Shown here one piece after another: positions 53,073-63,300 of a stretch of DNA of 64,000 nucleotides (its first letter is position 1; every line of letters starts with the position of its first letter). The DNA lies in NCBI RefSeq assembly GCF_000305935.1, contig NC_018870.1, forward strand, positions 389,942 through 453,941, in the 5' to 3' direction. Under the pieces are notes generated by a model. The model was not told the origin of the DNA, did no database searches, and saw only the letters and a list, made by a program, of their open reading frames with translations. Position numbers and translations under genes: made by a program. Source of the stretch: Thermacetogenium phaeum DSM 12270 (GTDB lineage Bacteria; Bacillota; DSM-12270; Thermacetogeniales; Thermacetogeniaceae).

Positions 53073-53372
53073 TTAAAGGTTTTTCATATACCGTTTCAAT
53101 TCCTCATAAAAATTTTCACGGGTGCCGGCAAGAATTACAACAATGGTTGAATCGTCTTCTTCGATGATTGTATAGGCCAGCTCATAGTTTGTTTCGTTGT
53201 AATAGATGTCATAACAAAATATACCGGAAAGATCGCCCGTTTTAGGTTCACCTATATAAGGATTCTTGAGGATTTCATCAACGGCTTTTTGAAAAGCTGC
53301 TTTAAGCGGTTTTTCTTTCAGCTTTTTTAAAAAACGGGCGGCGGGAGGCAGAATAATAACCTTATACATCAT
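53073..53372 (-). CDS. RelE/ParE-family toxin
   Basis: 99 residues: YKVIILPPAARFLKKLKEKPLKAAFQKAVDEILKNPYIGEPKTGDLSGIFCYDIYYNETNYELAYTI is the compact RelE/ParE fold. Members cut ribosome-bound mRNA or poison gyrase; which applies is not clear. Its ATG overlaps the antitoxin stop by 4 bp, the usual coupling. Confidence 0.85.
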   Translation of the reverse strand: MMYKVIILPPAARFLKKLKEKPLKAAFQKAVDEILKNPYIGEPKTGDLSGIFCYDIYYNETNYELAYTIIEEDDSTIVVILAGTRENFYEELKRYMKNL

Positions 53373-53710
53373 TCGTTTTCCTCGCCGAAAACATCTTCGT
53401 ACGTGAAAAATCTGGCTTTACCGGCAGCAGCAAGGTGGGCTTCATCAAGCAAGCGTTCAACAGCAGGACGGACCTTGCGCCGCATTTCCTTGAACTTTTC
53501 GAGAAGCTCAGTCCCGGAAAGACCTTGAGATATTAAGTCGGCAAGGATTTGTTCATCGAATTCTCCGGTGTTCTCACGCACAGGGCGGATAACAATGGCA
53601 TTGTTTTGGAGATAGCACTCAACTTCCTTTTCAATGCCGAGACGATTGAAAAATTCTATAGGAATAGTTATCTGTCGTTTCTTTGATACGGAAATACGTT
53701 TTTTCAACAT
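53369..53710 (-). CDS. AbrB-like antitoxin
   Basis: 113 residues. N-terminal swapped-hairpin DNA-binding domain (LKKRISVSKKRQITIPIEFFNRLGIEKEVECYLQNNAIVIRP) and an acidic helical tail that would wrap the toxin. The ATG at 53710 follows GAGGGGTG; the open frame to 53752 has no better site. Probably represses its own operon. It pairs an AbrB-type antitoxin with a RelE-type toxin rather than the usual RelB. Confidence 0.82.
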   Translation of the reverse strand: MLKKRISVSKKRQITIPIEFFNRLGIEKEVECYLQNNAIVIRPVRENTGEFDEQILADLISQGLSGTELLEKFKEMRRKVRPAVERLLDEAHLAAAGKARFFTYEDVFGEENE

Positions 53711-53889
53711 AGAATTAACACCCCTCGATTGGGTTGTTTGTAACACAATCATTCATTTTTTTAGTATATGCTGAGCAATAATATGATATACAAATTTTCT
53801 TTGATTTAATTATAACAAAGAAACAAATACAACTTAAGGTGGTGAGGAATGACCCAAGCAGACCGGAAATGTTGTTGGAAGCCACCAGA

Positions 53890-54048
53890 GGTTAAAAATT
53901 GTAAAAGAACAGAGGCTTAAAGAAGTGGACTGTGTCATTGTGGTCATGGATGAGAAGCGGGAAAAGTACTTAAATATTGCGCTGAACAAAGTGCAGGGCG
54001 ATTGTGACAAAAGATTTATTGCGGGAACCGGACAAGTCCATATTTGAT
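53890..54048 (+). pseudogene. unidentified coding fragment beside the IS element
   Basis: An open frame reads LKIVKEQRLKEVDCVIVVMD and EKREKYLNIALNKVQGDCDK and ends VHI-stop at 54048, with no start or ribosome site. It looks like the tail of a broken gene, family not recognised. Confidence 0.35.
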
Positions 54049-54170
54049 GTTTACCTTACGATCCCCCGCCGGGAAAGCCCACCCTTTCAAGGGTGGGATG
54101 AAAGGCGGGCATCCTGGCTTAGACTGTTAGATATGATGCAGAGAACTAATATTTGGAGTATAATAAAAAC

Positions 54171-54572
54171 ATGAACGGCAAACGATGGAAACGATCGGCC
54201 ACAACAGTATACAACATCGGCTACCACCTCATCTGGTGCTCTAAGTACCGGCGCAAAGTCCTGGTAAGTGAAGTAGCTGAGCGGCTGAAGGAGCTGCTGC
54301 TCCAAAAAGCCCGGGGAATTGGAGTGGAAATCGTTCAGATGGAGGTCATGCCGGATCATGTGCATCTCTTCGTAAAAACCGATCCTACCAATAGTCCTCA
54401 TTTTATCGTCCATCAGTTGAAAGCCTATACCTCCAGGGTGCTGAGAAAAGAGTTTCCTTTCCTGAAAAGCCGGCTTCCGTCCCTGTGGACGCGCTCGTAC
54501 TACTGTGAGTCGGTCGGACACATATCGGAAGAGACCATCAGGAAGTACATTGAGGACCAGAAAGGAAAGTAA
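54171..54572 (+). CDS. tnpA: Y1 transposase TnpA (IS200 type)
   Basis: 133 residues counted from ATG 54171 (a TTG at 54153 is also open). Single-strand transposase of the HUH family: VMPDHVHLFV holds the HUH pair, and the catalytic tyrosine is in SEETIRKYIEDQ. NIGYHLIWCSKYRRKVL is the standard first strand. A TATAAT lies just upstream at 54158. Appears intact. Confidence 0.93.
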   Translation: MNGKRWKRSATTVYNIGYHLIWCSKYRRKVLVSEVAERLKELLLQKARGIGVEIVQMEVMPDHVHLFVKTDPTNSPHFIVHQLKAYTSRVLRKEFPFLKSRLPSLWTRSYYCESVGHISEETIRKYIEDQKGK

Positions 54573-54577
54573 CCGGT

Positions 54578-55816
54578 ATGACCAAGGCGGAACAGATAAA
54601 AAATACTCTCCAGGAGACAAGGCAACGCAGAGAAACCCAAAAACCCGCTGTGTACGAGTTGAAGCTCCAGAACCTTTCCAAAAGGAAATCTGAGGTGCTC
54701 AGGAAAGCATTTCTAGAAGCAAAGTGGCTGTACAACTGGCTGGTATCGGACACGGAGCGGCTGGATACTCCCGCCAACAAGGTAAGCGCGGTTGAAGTCA
54801 AAGCGGGAGATAGTTATGAGGAGAGGGAGCTGACCGTCCTCGGCTCCCAAATAAAGCAGGAGATAGCAGACCGGCTCAAAGACAACCTCCGGGTGCTCGG
54901 GAAACTGAAGAAAAACGGCCAGAAGGTCGGAGCTCTTAAATGTAAAAGGTTCGTCAATTCGATACCGCTCAAGCAGTACGGCGTGACGTACAGCTTAAAC
55001 TTTGCCCGGAACAGGGTTAGGATTCAGAAGCTGGGGAAGTTCCGCGTGCTGGGTCTGCACCAGATACCTGCTGATGCGGAGATAGCGAACGCCGTGCTGG
55101 TGCGAAAGCCTAGCGGCTACTACCTGCACGTGACGTGCTACCTCCCGAAAGACAGTCGTACTTCCCCGAATCCGGTCGGCAAAGACATCGGGATAGACTT
55201 TGGCGTCGGCTCGAAGCTGACGTTATCCAACGGGATCAGGATGGACTTTGAAGTTCACGAAACGCCGAGGTTGAAGCAACTCCAGAGGAAGCTGGCCGGA
55301 ACACAAAAAGGCTCCAGAAACAGAGAAAGGATCCGGTTTCTTCTGAGGAAGGAATACGAAAAGCTGAACAACAGGCGTAAAGATGCTCAAAACAAGGCCC
55401 TGGCGTTTCTGAAGATATACCGGAAGGTAGTATTTCAGGACGACTGTGTGAAGGGGTGGTCGGTGCTTTTCGGCAGGCAGGTCTACTCCTCGGGGATAGG
55501 CGGACTGAAGTCAAGGTTGAGGACCAGCCTTGAGACGCCTGTCGTTGTGGAGAGAACGGAGACCACCACCGGAGAGTGTTTTGCCTGTGGGAAAAGGCGC
55601 GATCTCTCCCTGTCGGACAGGGTAATTGAGTGCGAGTGCGGCTGGAAGTGCGACAGGGACGTGAACGCCGCACTTGTCATTCTGAGAAAGGGGCTTGGCC
55701 TGGGTCCTGAACAGGCCGTAGGGCTGGACCGGCCCGAACTCAAGCCTCCGGAGAGGGAGGCCGCTGCGCGGATACTGGGGAGCAACCCCTACATCCGCGT
55801 AAGCTTTCCTCGGTGA
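54578..55816 (+). CDS. tnpB: TnpB RNA-guided nuclease with Gln in place of the RuvC-II Glu
   Basis: 412 residues, full length. RuvC-I aspartate in GKDIGIDFGVGSK; zinc finger CFACGKRRDLS...CECGWKC; RuvC-III aspartate in CDRDVNAALVIL. The RuvC-II motif, usually VVxEDL or IVxENL, reads VVFQDDCV, with Gln near residue 287 at the catalytic position and an extra Asp two residues on. The nuclease may be inactive or compensated. The 3' end and the right hairpin would encode the guide RNA. It starts 5 bp after tnpA. Confidence 0.9.
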   Translation: MTKAEQIKNTLQETRQRRETQKPAVYELKLQNLSKRKSEVLRKAFLEAKWLYNWLVSDTERLDTPANKVSAVEVKAGDSYEERELTVLGSQIKQEIADRLKDNLRVLGKLKKNGQKVGALKCKRFVNSIPLKQYGVTYSLNFARNRVRIQKLGKFRVLGLHQIPADAEIANAVLVRKPSGYYLHVTCYLPKDSRTSPNPVGKDIGIDFGVGSKLTLSNGIRMDFEVHETPRLKQLQRKLAGTQKGSRNRERIRFLLRKEYEKLNNRRKDAQNKALAFLKIYRKVVFQDDCVKGWSVLFGRQVYSSGIGGLKSRLRTSLETPVVVERTETTTGECFACGKRRDLSLSDRVIECECGWKCDRDVNAALVILRKGLGLGPEQAVGLDRPELKPPEREAAARILGSNPYIRVSFPR

Positions 55817-55840
55817 AAGAGGAAGCCCACCCCTTTAGGG

Positions 55841-57355
55841 GTGGGAGGAGGTCACGATGGTTCAACTTCTCCGGCGCTGGAAGGGATCAACCTCAAAGTG
55901 TACCCTGGTGAGTTACTGGCGATAACCGGCCCCAGCGGGTGCGGCAAATCGACGCTGGCCCTCTGCCTGGCAGGTTTTATCCCCCACGCCTACGGTGGGA
56001 AAATGGAGGGGGTTGTGCGTATCCAGGGCAGAGACACCAGGGACTACCCTGCCGGAGGGCTCTCCGGCATCGTCGGCCTGGTACAGCAGGACCCTGATGC
56101 CCAGCTCTGTACCCTGACGGTGAGCGATGAGGTGGCCTTTGGGCCGGAGAATCTGTGCATACCTCCGGAGGAGATACGGGAACGCGTTCACTTTGCCCTG
56201 CAGGCCGTGGGAGCGCTGGATTTAAAGGACAGGAAAGTTCACACTCTTTCCGGGGGTGAAAAACAGCGGGTGGCCATTGCCTCCGTGCTGGCGATGACTC
56301 CGGTGCTCCTGATCCTGGATGAACCTACGGCCAACCTCGATCCTTCCTGTACCAGGGAGGTGCTCCGGACTATGGAAAAGCTGCGAGAGGAACAGGGAAT
56401 CTCGATTATCGTGATCGAGCACCGCCTGGAGAGGCTTGTACCCATTTCCGACCGCCTGCTGCTCATGGAGAAGGGGAGGATCGTTGAGGAGAGCACCGAC
56501 AGGAAGCTTCACAGAAGGTATCTTCCGGCCGCCGGATGGACTGACTCCGGAACCGACTTGCGGCAGGGGGAACCGGCGGGCCTCGAAAAGAAGGGGGAGA
56601 AGCAGCCCCTGCTCTCCGTGGAGAATCTTCAAGCCGGTTACGAGGGAAGAGAGGTCCTCAAGGGAATAAGTTTTTGCGCCTATCCGGGGGAAACCCTGGC
56701 CATTATGGGGGACAACGGCAGCGGCAAGACCACCCTTTTGCTCGCCCTCCTGGGGGTTCTCAAGCCCGGGGAGGGAAGGATTTTTCTCAACGGAAAAGAT
56801 ATCACCGGGATGCGGGTGGCGCGCCGGGCTCGGGATCTGGGGCTCGTCTTTCAAAACCCCAACCATCAGATTTTTGAGAATACCGTTTTTAAAGAGGCCG
56901 TGCTCCCCTCACTTTTTTTGAGCAAAGAGGCGCCTCGGGAAATTGAGCAGAAGGTTGAGCGGCTGCTGGAAGAGTTCGGGCTGCGCAGGTTTCGAGATAA
57001 TAACCCCTTTGCCTTAAGCCTGGGGGAGAAAAAGAGGCTGACTCTGGTTTCGGTTCTGGCCTACTCCCCCGGGGTCTTAATCCTGGACGAGCCCCTCGTG
57101 GGGCAGGACGGCGACCGGCTTAAACTCCTTATCTCCGCTCTGGAGGAGCACCGTGCGCAGGGAGGGGTAACCCTGATGGTTTGCCATGAACCGGCCGTGG
57201 TCGTGGCCTGCTGTCAAAGGGTTCTTTTCCTGTCGGAGGGAAAGCTGATCGTCGACGCACCTGTGAAGGAGGCGCTGCTGAGGCTGGCAGAGCTGGGGAG
57301 GGAGGAGTACCTGCCCTCCGGGTATCGATTAACTTCAGCGGGTGAAAGAGGGTAA
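55841..57355 (+). CDS. double ABC ATPase of an ECF-type vitamin/metal transporter, 5' end truncated by IS605
   Basis: Two fused EcfA-like ATPases. Domain 1: Walker A GPSGCGKST, signature LSGGEKQR, Walker B LLILDEPTANLD. Domain 2: GDNGSGKTT, LSLGEKKR, LILDEPLVGQD. The open frame starts at GTG inside the right hairpin of the IS element and reads DGSTSPALEGINLKVYPGE, so the first beta strand and the aromatic A-loop residue that stacks on adenine are gone. No good ribosome site exists. It is cotranscribed with EcfT, but may be crippled. The substrate is unknown because no S-component is present. Confidence 0.88.
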   Translation: MGGGHDGSTSPALEGINLKVYPGELLAITGPSGCGKSTLALCLAGFIPHAYGGKMEGVVRIQGRDTRDYPAGGLSGIVGLVQQDPDAQLCTLTVSDEVAFGPENLCIPPEEIRERVHFALQAVGALDLKDRKVHTLSGGEKQRVAIASVLAMTPVLLILDEPTANLDPSCTREVLRTMEKLREEQGISIIVIEHRLERLVPISDRLLLMEKGRIVEESTDRKLHRRYLPAAGWTDSGTDLRQGEPAGLEKKGEKQPLLSVENLQAGYEGREVLKGISFCAYPGETLAIMGDNGSGKTTLLLALLGVLKPGEGRIFLNGKDITGMRVARRARDLGLVFQNPNHQIFENTVFKEAVLPSLFLSKEAPREIEQKVERLLEEFGLRRFRDNNPFALSLGEKKRLTLVSVLAYSPGVLILDEPLVGQDGDRLKLLISALEEHRAQGGVTLMVCHEPAVVVACCQRVLFLSEGKLIVDAPVKEALLRLAELGREEYLPSGYRLTSAGERG

Positions 57356-57361
57356 CAAAAG

Positions 57362-58195
57362 GTGAACTTTAACCGTAATACCGCATCCGGTCGGACATCA
57401 TCTCTGGTCAAGGGGTTTTTCCCGGGGCTGACCTATGTTGATAAGCGCTCCCCGGTGCACCGCATTCACCCCCTGGTCAAACTGGTGATGCTCTTTTGCT
57501 TCAGCTTAACCGTTATTGCCACGCCATCCTGGGCGGGGGAAACGATTCTCTTCTGCCTGCTGATGATCTTTTACGCCCTGGCCGGGCTGGGCCCGGTTTT
57601 TATTTCTCGCAAGCTGCGCTTTATTTTTATCTTCGGTTTGTTGATCTTCCTCGTTCAGATCCTGGCGGTGAAGGAGGGCATCTTGCTCTGGGATATTCAG
57701 CTGGGGCCGGTACACCTTTCGGCCTGGTCGAAGGGGCTTTTAGGTGGCTTGAGTATGATGCTGCGCTTTGTCAATATTATCGGTTCCAGCTATCTTTTCG
57801 TGGCGACGACGGATCCCAACAGGCTGGCCTATGCCCTGATGCAGGCCGGACTGCCGTACAGGTTCGGCTTCATGCTCGTAACTGCCCTGCGCTTTATTCC
57901 CGTTTTTTATCTGGAACTGGAGCAGGTGAAGAATGCCCAGATGGCCAAGGGGATTGAAATGGAGGGGCTTTCGCCGCGAAATCTCTTAAGGGCGGTCAGG
58001 TATCTTCTGGTGCCGCTGGTGATTTCGGCGTTAAGCAAGGTGGACGTTCTTGCCATTTCTATGGAGAGCCGCGCCTTTGGCCTTTATCCCACAAGGACCT
58101 ACATGCATCCGCAGGATCTGTCCGGAAGCGATAGGGTAGCCATCATTGCAGTTCCCCTTATTTTCCTGCTTTTTTACCTTCTTTTCGCTTCTTAG
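57362..58195 (+). CDS. EcfT transmembrane component of the ECF transporter
   Basis: 277 residues with about five to six membrane segments and the EcfT coupling motifs in ARG-like form: MAKGIEMEGLSPRNLLRA and a second at SMESRAFGLYPTRTYMH, which contact the two ATPases. N-terminal sequence SPVHRIHPLVKLVMLFCFS is the family start. GTG start 7 bp after the ATPase stop; the stop overlaps the next gene's start. Confidence 0.9.
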   Translation: MNFNRNTASGRTSSLVKGFFPGLTYVDKRSPVHRIHPLVKLVMLFCFSLTVIATPSWAGETILFCLLMIFYALAGLGPVFISRKLRFIFIFGLLIFLVQILAVKEGILLWDIQLGPVHLSAWSKGLLGGLSMMLRFVNIIGSSYLFVATTDPNRLAYALMQAGLPYRFGFMLVTALRFIPVFYLELEQVKNAQMAKGIEMEGLSPRNLLRAVRYLLVPLVISALSKVDVLAISMESRAFGLYPTRTYMHPQDLSGSDRVAIIAVPLIFLLFYLLFAS

Positions 58196-59004
58196 TGGAA
58201 ACCGGACGGTCTTTTTCGGAAGGAATTGTAAGGAGAATGGTAGCTGATAAGGGGGTTGTTTGGATGCCGGAGAGCCCCGCAGCGATCGGTTATGATTTCT
58301 CGTGTTTTTCAGTAGAGAAAAAGTTTATCAGCAGAAAAAACAGCGTTTTTCTGGTCAAAGCGGGTGGGCCGGGCGCCACGGAGCGATATCTGGTCTGTAA
58401 AAAATACTCCCGCCCCGAGAGAATGGCCGGAGAAGCGGAAATGCTCCGCTTGCTGAAGGAAAAAGGGGTTTCCGTTCCTCAAATTTACGGTACGGGCAAG
58501 GACTACATTTTAACGGAATACCTGGAAGGGACTTTATTGCTCGACCGCTATTGCCTGCTGGAGAGCAGCGGCTCCGACGGCGGTTCTCCGGGGGAGCCCG
58601 CCTCCCGGCTTCTGCGCGACCTGTGCCGCTGGTTTAAGGGTTTTTATCAGGCGTCACGGGAAATCGCCGGAAGGCAGCTGATCATGGGCGACGTCAATTT
58701 CAGGAATTTTATCGTCAGGGAAAAAATCTACGGGATCGATCTGGAAGAGTGCCGGGAGGGGGAGATTGAGGAGGATGTCGGAAGCCTCTGCGCCTACGCC
58801 CTTACCTATACTCCTTCCTTTACGTTATGGAAGATGGCGCTGGTAAGGGAAATGCTTTGGCTGTTCGCCGCTGAGCTCGGTCTGGATCAAGAATTTTTAA
58901 AAAGGGAAGTAAAAAAAGAGCTCCTCGTTCTCGCCGGGAGAAGAGGGGCTCTCGCTGAAATGAAAAAGCTTCTGGCAGGCAACCTGCTGGAAAAAAGTCT
59001 TTGA
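58195..59004 (+). CDS. aminoglycoside/choline-kinase-like protein next to the ECF genes
   Basis: 269 residues with a protein-kinase-like fold: nucleotide-binding KYSRPERMAGEAEMLRLLKEKGVSVPQIYGTG, hinge ILTEYLEGTLLL, catalytic loop IMGDVNFRNFIV, and metal-binding IDLEECREGEIEEDVGSLCAY (D in place of DFG). Relatives phosphorylate small alcohols, vitamins or proteins. Cotranscribed with the transporter (GTG overlaps the EcfT stop), so it may trap the imported compound as a phosphate. Substrate unknown. Confidence 0.75.
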   Translation: METGRSFSEGIVRRMVADKGVVWMPESPAAIGYDFSCFSVEKKFISRKNSVFLVKAGGPGATERYLVCKKYSRPERMAGEAEMLRLLKEKGVSVPQIYGTGKDYILTEYLEGTLLLDRYCLLESSGSDGGSPGEPASRLLRDLCRWFKGFYQASREIAGRQLIMGDVNFRNFIVREKIYGIDLEECREGEIEEDVGSLCAYALTYTPSFTLWKMALVREMLWLFAAELGLDQEFLKREVKKELLVLAGRRGALAEMKKLLAGNLLEKSL

Positions 59005-59118
59005 TACTCCTTTTCGGTATTATCGGAGAAGAACATCGGTAAAGTCGGGATCGGGGAGAGCATCTTCAAGAAGCCCGGGGCATTGACAGGGATACACAAC
59101 CCGTCTTGACTTTTTTCG

Positions 59119-60354
59119 TTATACCAGGGCTTCCTGCTCCAGTTTGATGCCCGCCTGCAGCATGAAGTTGATGACCTCGAAAAAGACGGCATATTCCTCC
59201 TGTTTTAAAAGCTGCTCCAGCCGCTTCCGGTATTTATCGTCGAAAGTGTCGGCAAACCGGGCGTTCTCCCTTAATGTTGCCACATCCATGTGAAGCGGTT
59301 GCAGCTCGGGGATGAGGTTTTTCAGGTAAACGAAGATCTGAAAACCGCCCAGGTCCAGATCCCCCCAGTGGTAATAAGCGGCCTGGGGGGTATGCTTCCG
59401 CAGATGGTTATAGATTTTTTCTAAAAACAGGCGCTTCAGCGGACTATAGAAACCGGCCAGGTAGACCACCAGTTCCCGCTCCGGCCGGGTGTTTTTGATG
59501 TATTCCAGGTATGCCGCCTTGTTCTCGATGGTGACCACCCGGTTCACCGGCAGCCTGGATACCTCGAAATTTCTGATCATTTCCGCGTTCATCGATGCCC
59601 CATAACAGAAGGGGGAAAAATCGATCACCTGCCCGTGCAGATCGATCACCAGCGGGCCGAAAAAGGAGAGTTCCTCCGATGTTTTGAGCAGGCCGATGTG
59701 TTCCAGAACCTCTTCGTCATCCATGTCCCGGCCTGGGAGCAGATAGTTTTTGACAATGGTAATAAGGCGGCTCCGGATCTTTCTTTCAAATTCCTTGCTT
59801 CCACCCAGGTAACGGCGGCTGAAGATCCGTTCTAAAAGCTCATCTTCCCCTTTCTGCTCTATCCCTTGCAGCGCCCTCACCAGGAGGTCGAACTTTTCCT
59901 CTTCTCTGGGCAGGTATCTGGGCATTTCCTTCTTTTCCTCGATTTCCTGCAGCATCTCTCTACAAAAATCTTTGATCCAGGGTGTGGTAACTTGCTCCCT
60001 GAGCCTTTCCAGCTTGCGCCGTGCTTCTACCAGAATGTCCTTTTTCCCTTTCCGGTTGACGAGGGCATAGGCTTCGGCGACCATCTCCAGGTTCAGAAAC
60101 ACCCGGGAGATGATATTGCCCACCTCGAACTTCATCCATTCCACGGTGATCAGCCCCCGCTGCTGCAGCTCAAGGGCGGCGTGGTGGATGGCCTCTTTGA
60201 CATCGACCCTCTCGATGTCGTAGAGGGGAAAGTTCTTCTTATCGAACTTCAGCGCCACCCGCCTGTTTACGCGAGCGTTGCCCCGGAAGTGCCGGCTCTG
60301 CTCGTATTTATCGAGCAGCAGGTTGATGATAACGTTCTGGTAGTTCATCTTCAT
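59119..60354 (-). CDS. jetD: Wadjet defence protein JetD
   Basis: 411 residues. Topoisomerase-VI-like nuclease subunit of the Wadjet plasmid-restriction system. N-terminal DUF3322-like arm, C-terminal Toprim (DUF2220) with the glutamate in VVTIENKAAYLEYI and the DxD in YYHWGDLDLGGFQIF, which coordinate metal for cutting. It starts 47 bp inside the end of jetC. Last gene of the operon; 59005-59118 before the convergent kinase gene is empty. Confidence 0.92.
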   Translation of the reverse strand: MKMNYQNVIINLLLDKYEQSRHFRGNARVNRRVALKFDKKNFPLYDIERVDVKEAIHHAALELQQRGLITVEWMKFEVGNIISRVFLNLEMVAEAYALVNRKGKKDILVEARRKLERLREQVTTPWIKDFCREMLQEIEEKKEMPRYLPREEEKFDLLVRALQGIEQKGEDELLERIFSRRYLGGSKEFERKIRSRLITIVKNYLLPGRDMDDEEVLEHIGLLKTSEELSFFGPLVIDLHGQVIDFSPFCYGASMNAEMIRNFEVSRLPVNRVVTIENKAAYLEYIKNTRPERELVVYLAGFYSPLKRLFLEKIYNHLRKHTPQAAYYHWGDLDLGGFQIFVYLKNLIPELQPLHMDVATLRENARFADTFDDKYRKRLEQLLKQEEYAVFFEVINFMLQAGIKLEQEALV

Positions 60355-63300
60355 CCTCCAGTTTTCTGGGGTCGAAGGCGCGGACCACGGTGATATTATT
60401 CAGCCTGGTGACGCAGAGCGTCCGGTCCACCAGAGGGGCGATGTCACCGATCTTTTCTGTGGGGGCGCAGATCACCGCCTGCAGGCCGAAGCTGCGCAGC
60501 AGTTTGATGCTTTCCTGGATGCGCTGGTGGTCCATCTTGTTGAAGGCCTCGTCAAAAACGATCAGTCTCAATGTATTGTTTTTGTTTCTGTAGCGCTGCT
60601 GGAGCCGGTAAACCCGGACGAAGGAGGCCAGCACCGAGATGTAGAAGGGCGTCTGGGTCTCCCCTCCGGATTTCTTGGTGATGGTTTTGGAAAGGCGGGA
60701 CTCCCGCCCCGATTCATCTTTCGAAATCAGATCGAACTGCAGGTAGGTGCGGTAATCCGTGAACTTCTCGATGTTCCTTTCCAGTTCCGCCCTCTGATCG
60801 GCGCTGAGATCCCCTTCACCCACATCCACGATCTGTTTGAACAGTTCGTCGATGGCGTCTCTGTGTTTTGCCTGGAAGGCCTGAGAAAAGAGGTTGTACC
60901 CCTCAAGGAGCATGCTGTCGGTGATCATGTCGTAGAACCTTTTGTAGTTGGGGTTCGGCTTGATCTCGAAACGGTAGCTCTCCCTGCCGAAGGCAACGTT
61001 TTTCAGGGCGTCATTGAGTTCTTCGATCTGCCCCCTGACCGTATCGATATTCTGTTTCAGTTTGCTGATGAAGTCCTCCTGGAACTGTTTTTGGGCCTTT
61101 TCCCTGGCGTCCTTGATCTTGGCTTCGTACTCGGCCAGGTGGGTATCCCTTAGTTCCGTCAGTTCCTCGTCAAAGGGGGTGTTCTCCGGAAGGTTGATGT
61201 CGTAGGACATCTTGTAGTCCCGGTTGTAATCGGAGCGCGCCCTGACCAGCTCCTGCCATTTCCTTTCCGCCTGGTTTTTGGTTCTCTCCAGCTGGGAATG
61301 AAAGGCCTCTATGATCTTGCGGGGGGAGCCTCTCTTTTCCATTTCCTTCAGGAAGCGCGGCTCACCGGTTTCCCGGATCCACCCGGCGTCGTATTTTTCG
61401 TCGATCCTCTGCTTGCAGTCGGCCCGCCGGGACTCTTCCGCGGGGATTTTTTCTTCTCTGATGGCGTTGTTTTCGTACTCCAGCTTGTTATTCTCCCTTT
61501 TCAACTGCTCCCGCTGCTCTTCAACAGCTGTTCTTCGTTTTTCTACCTCTTCAATTTCCCGGTCCAGTTTCTCCAGATAGCTGAGGTCGATCCTTTCCAG
61601 AGCCTCCTGCACCTGCCGGCGTTCCCCGACCAGGTCCTGGTAGGTTCTCAGCTGCTGCAGGCTGCCGGTGATGTGGGCGATGGTATCATCTCCAAGGGGA
61701 TCTATCTCTTTCAGCCCTTCCAGCACCTCGAACCTAAACTCGCCTTTTCTTATCTCCTGGTTGAGCCCGGCCAGCTCCTGTTCCTTGATTTCGATCTGTT
61801 TTTTCACCGCCTGTTTCCCGATGTAGGGGACCTTCCACCGGTCGGGGTTGATCTGTCTGGCTGTAAAGTTATGGTAGAGCATGCCGGTGGGGGTGATGGC
61901 CGTCCGGTATTGGCGCAGGTCCTCCACCCGCTCGCATTTTATCACCCGGCCCAACAGGTAGTCGGCGAAAACCCTTGCGTATGGATTGTCTGTAACCACC
62001 TCTTCGGCGAGGCTGCCCTGCTTCACCTTGGGGTTCAATTCCTGCAGCTTTCCTATGTCCACGAGGCCGATATCGTAAAACTGGCGCTCGAATTTCAGCC
62101 GGTCGTAGACCTTCAAAGCGGCGACGAAATACTCCGGCGGTACCAGCAGGTAGAATTTTTGGGTGTGCAGGTAGCCCTCCAGGGCGTCCTGCCACCTTTT
62201 GTCGCGAACCTCGATCAGCTCGCAGAAGATCTCCACCGGCACCTCTCGACCGTACTGTTGTTGCAGTTGATTTTTGATTTCCCGGCGCAGCTCCAGGAGT
62301 TTCGCGTCATAGGGTTTGATGCCCTTTTTTAAATTGGCGATTTCACTTGCCAGTTCTGCCGCCCGATTTCTGGCGGCTTCCAGCCGTGATCTGGTGTCAA
62401 AGTAGAGGGCATCGACCTCATTGCGGAAGGCCTTCATCCGGGATCTGATCTCCTGCAACCGCTCGGCATCAAGTTCTCCTTGAGTTTCCGGACAAATCAG
62501 GCCGTCCGGTTTGATGCCGGACAGATACGCCGCTTCCCTTTGCAATGAGGCATAGGCATGGGCCTTCTCCGGGGCGATATGTTTGGCGTAATCCTTGAGC
62601 GCCCTTTTCCAGGTATTGCCTGTACGTGTTATCAGCTCGGCCAGCCGCTGGCGGACCCCGTCGAGCTGTTTCAGCTGCGCGGTCAGGTCGTCCAGCTGTT
62701 TTTTCAGGCTTTCTGTTTTCTTGTACAGGTCGGACTCGAATTTTTCCTTGAGAAGGCGATCCCTTTTTTCGTCCAGCTTTTTTATTTCCTGTTCCTTTTT
62801 CTCTAGTTGGGCGGCAAGGCTGACCATTTTTTCGTTATTTTGCCTGATTGCTTCCCGCAGGGCGTCGATCCTGTCGACCGACTCCTGCAGCTGTGCCCTG
62901 TCCATGAGATAGGACTGCTGCAGCAGGCGTTCCTTTTCAATAAGGTAGTCCTGGTACTTCGCTGAGATAACGGTCAGGCGCTCGATCCGTTCCTTGACGA
63001 ACCCCGCTTCTAGTTCCAACTGTTTATAATGGCGGATGTTGGCCTGCATGTCGGAAATATCGATTCTGTTGCTGACATCACAGACGAATTCACAGATAAA
63101 CTTTTCGATGTCCATAATCGGGGAAAAGGGAACGGCTTTCTTGAAAAGGGTGAAGAATTTGTTGTTCAGGCCACCCATCTTCCCTAGAAAGGACTCCCTG
63201 TAGCTCCTGTTGCTGTCGAAAAACTGGTATTTGATCTTTCCGGTGCTGTTGAGGTGATTCCTCAGTGTATGGTAGTCCATTGGGGTGTTGTTGAGGATGA

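Larger units (their letters stand above)
54060..55855 (+). mobile_element. IS200/IS605-family insertion sequence
   Basis: 1.8 kb element with tnpA and tnpB. Left hairpin CCCACCC...GGGTGGG (54078-54097) and right hairpin CCCACCCC-TTTA-GGGGTGGG (55826-55845). Left flank ends TTAC (54056-54059), matching the cleavage tetranucleotide of this family; the right end closes with TCAC (55852-55855). No target duplication, as expected. It interrupts the 5' end of an ECF-transporter ATPase gene. Confidence 0.88.

Noticed and set aside
61298-62332. 344-codon frame antisense to jetC
   Set aside because: jetC shows Walker A, signature and Walker B in frame; the antisense frame has no support.
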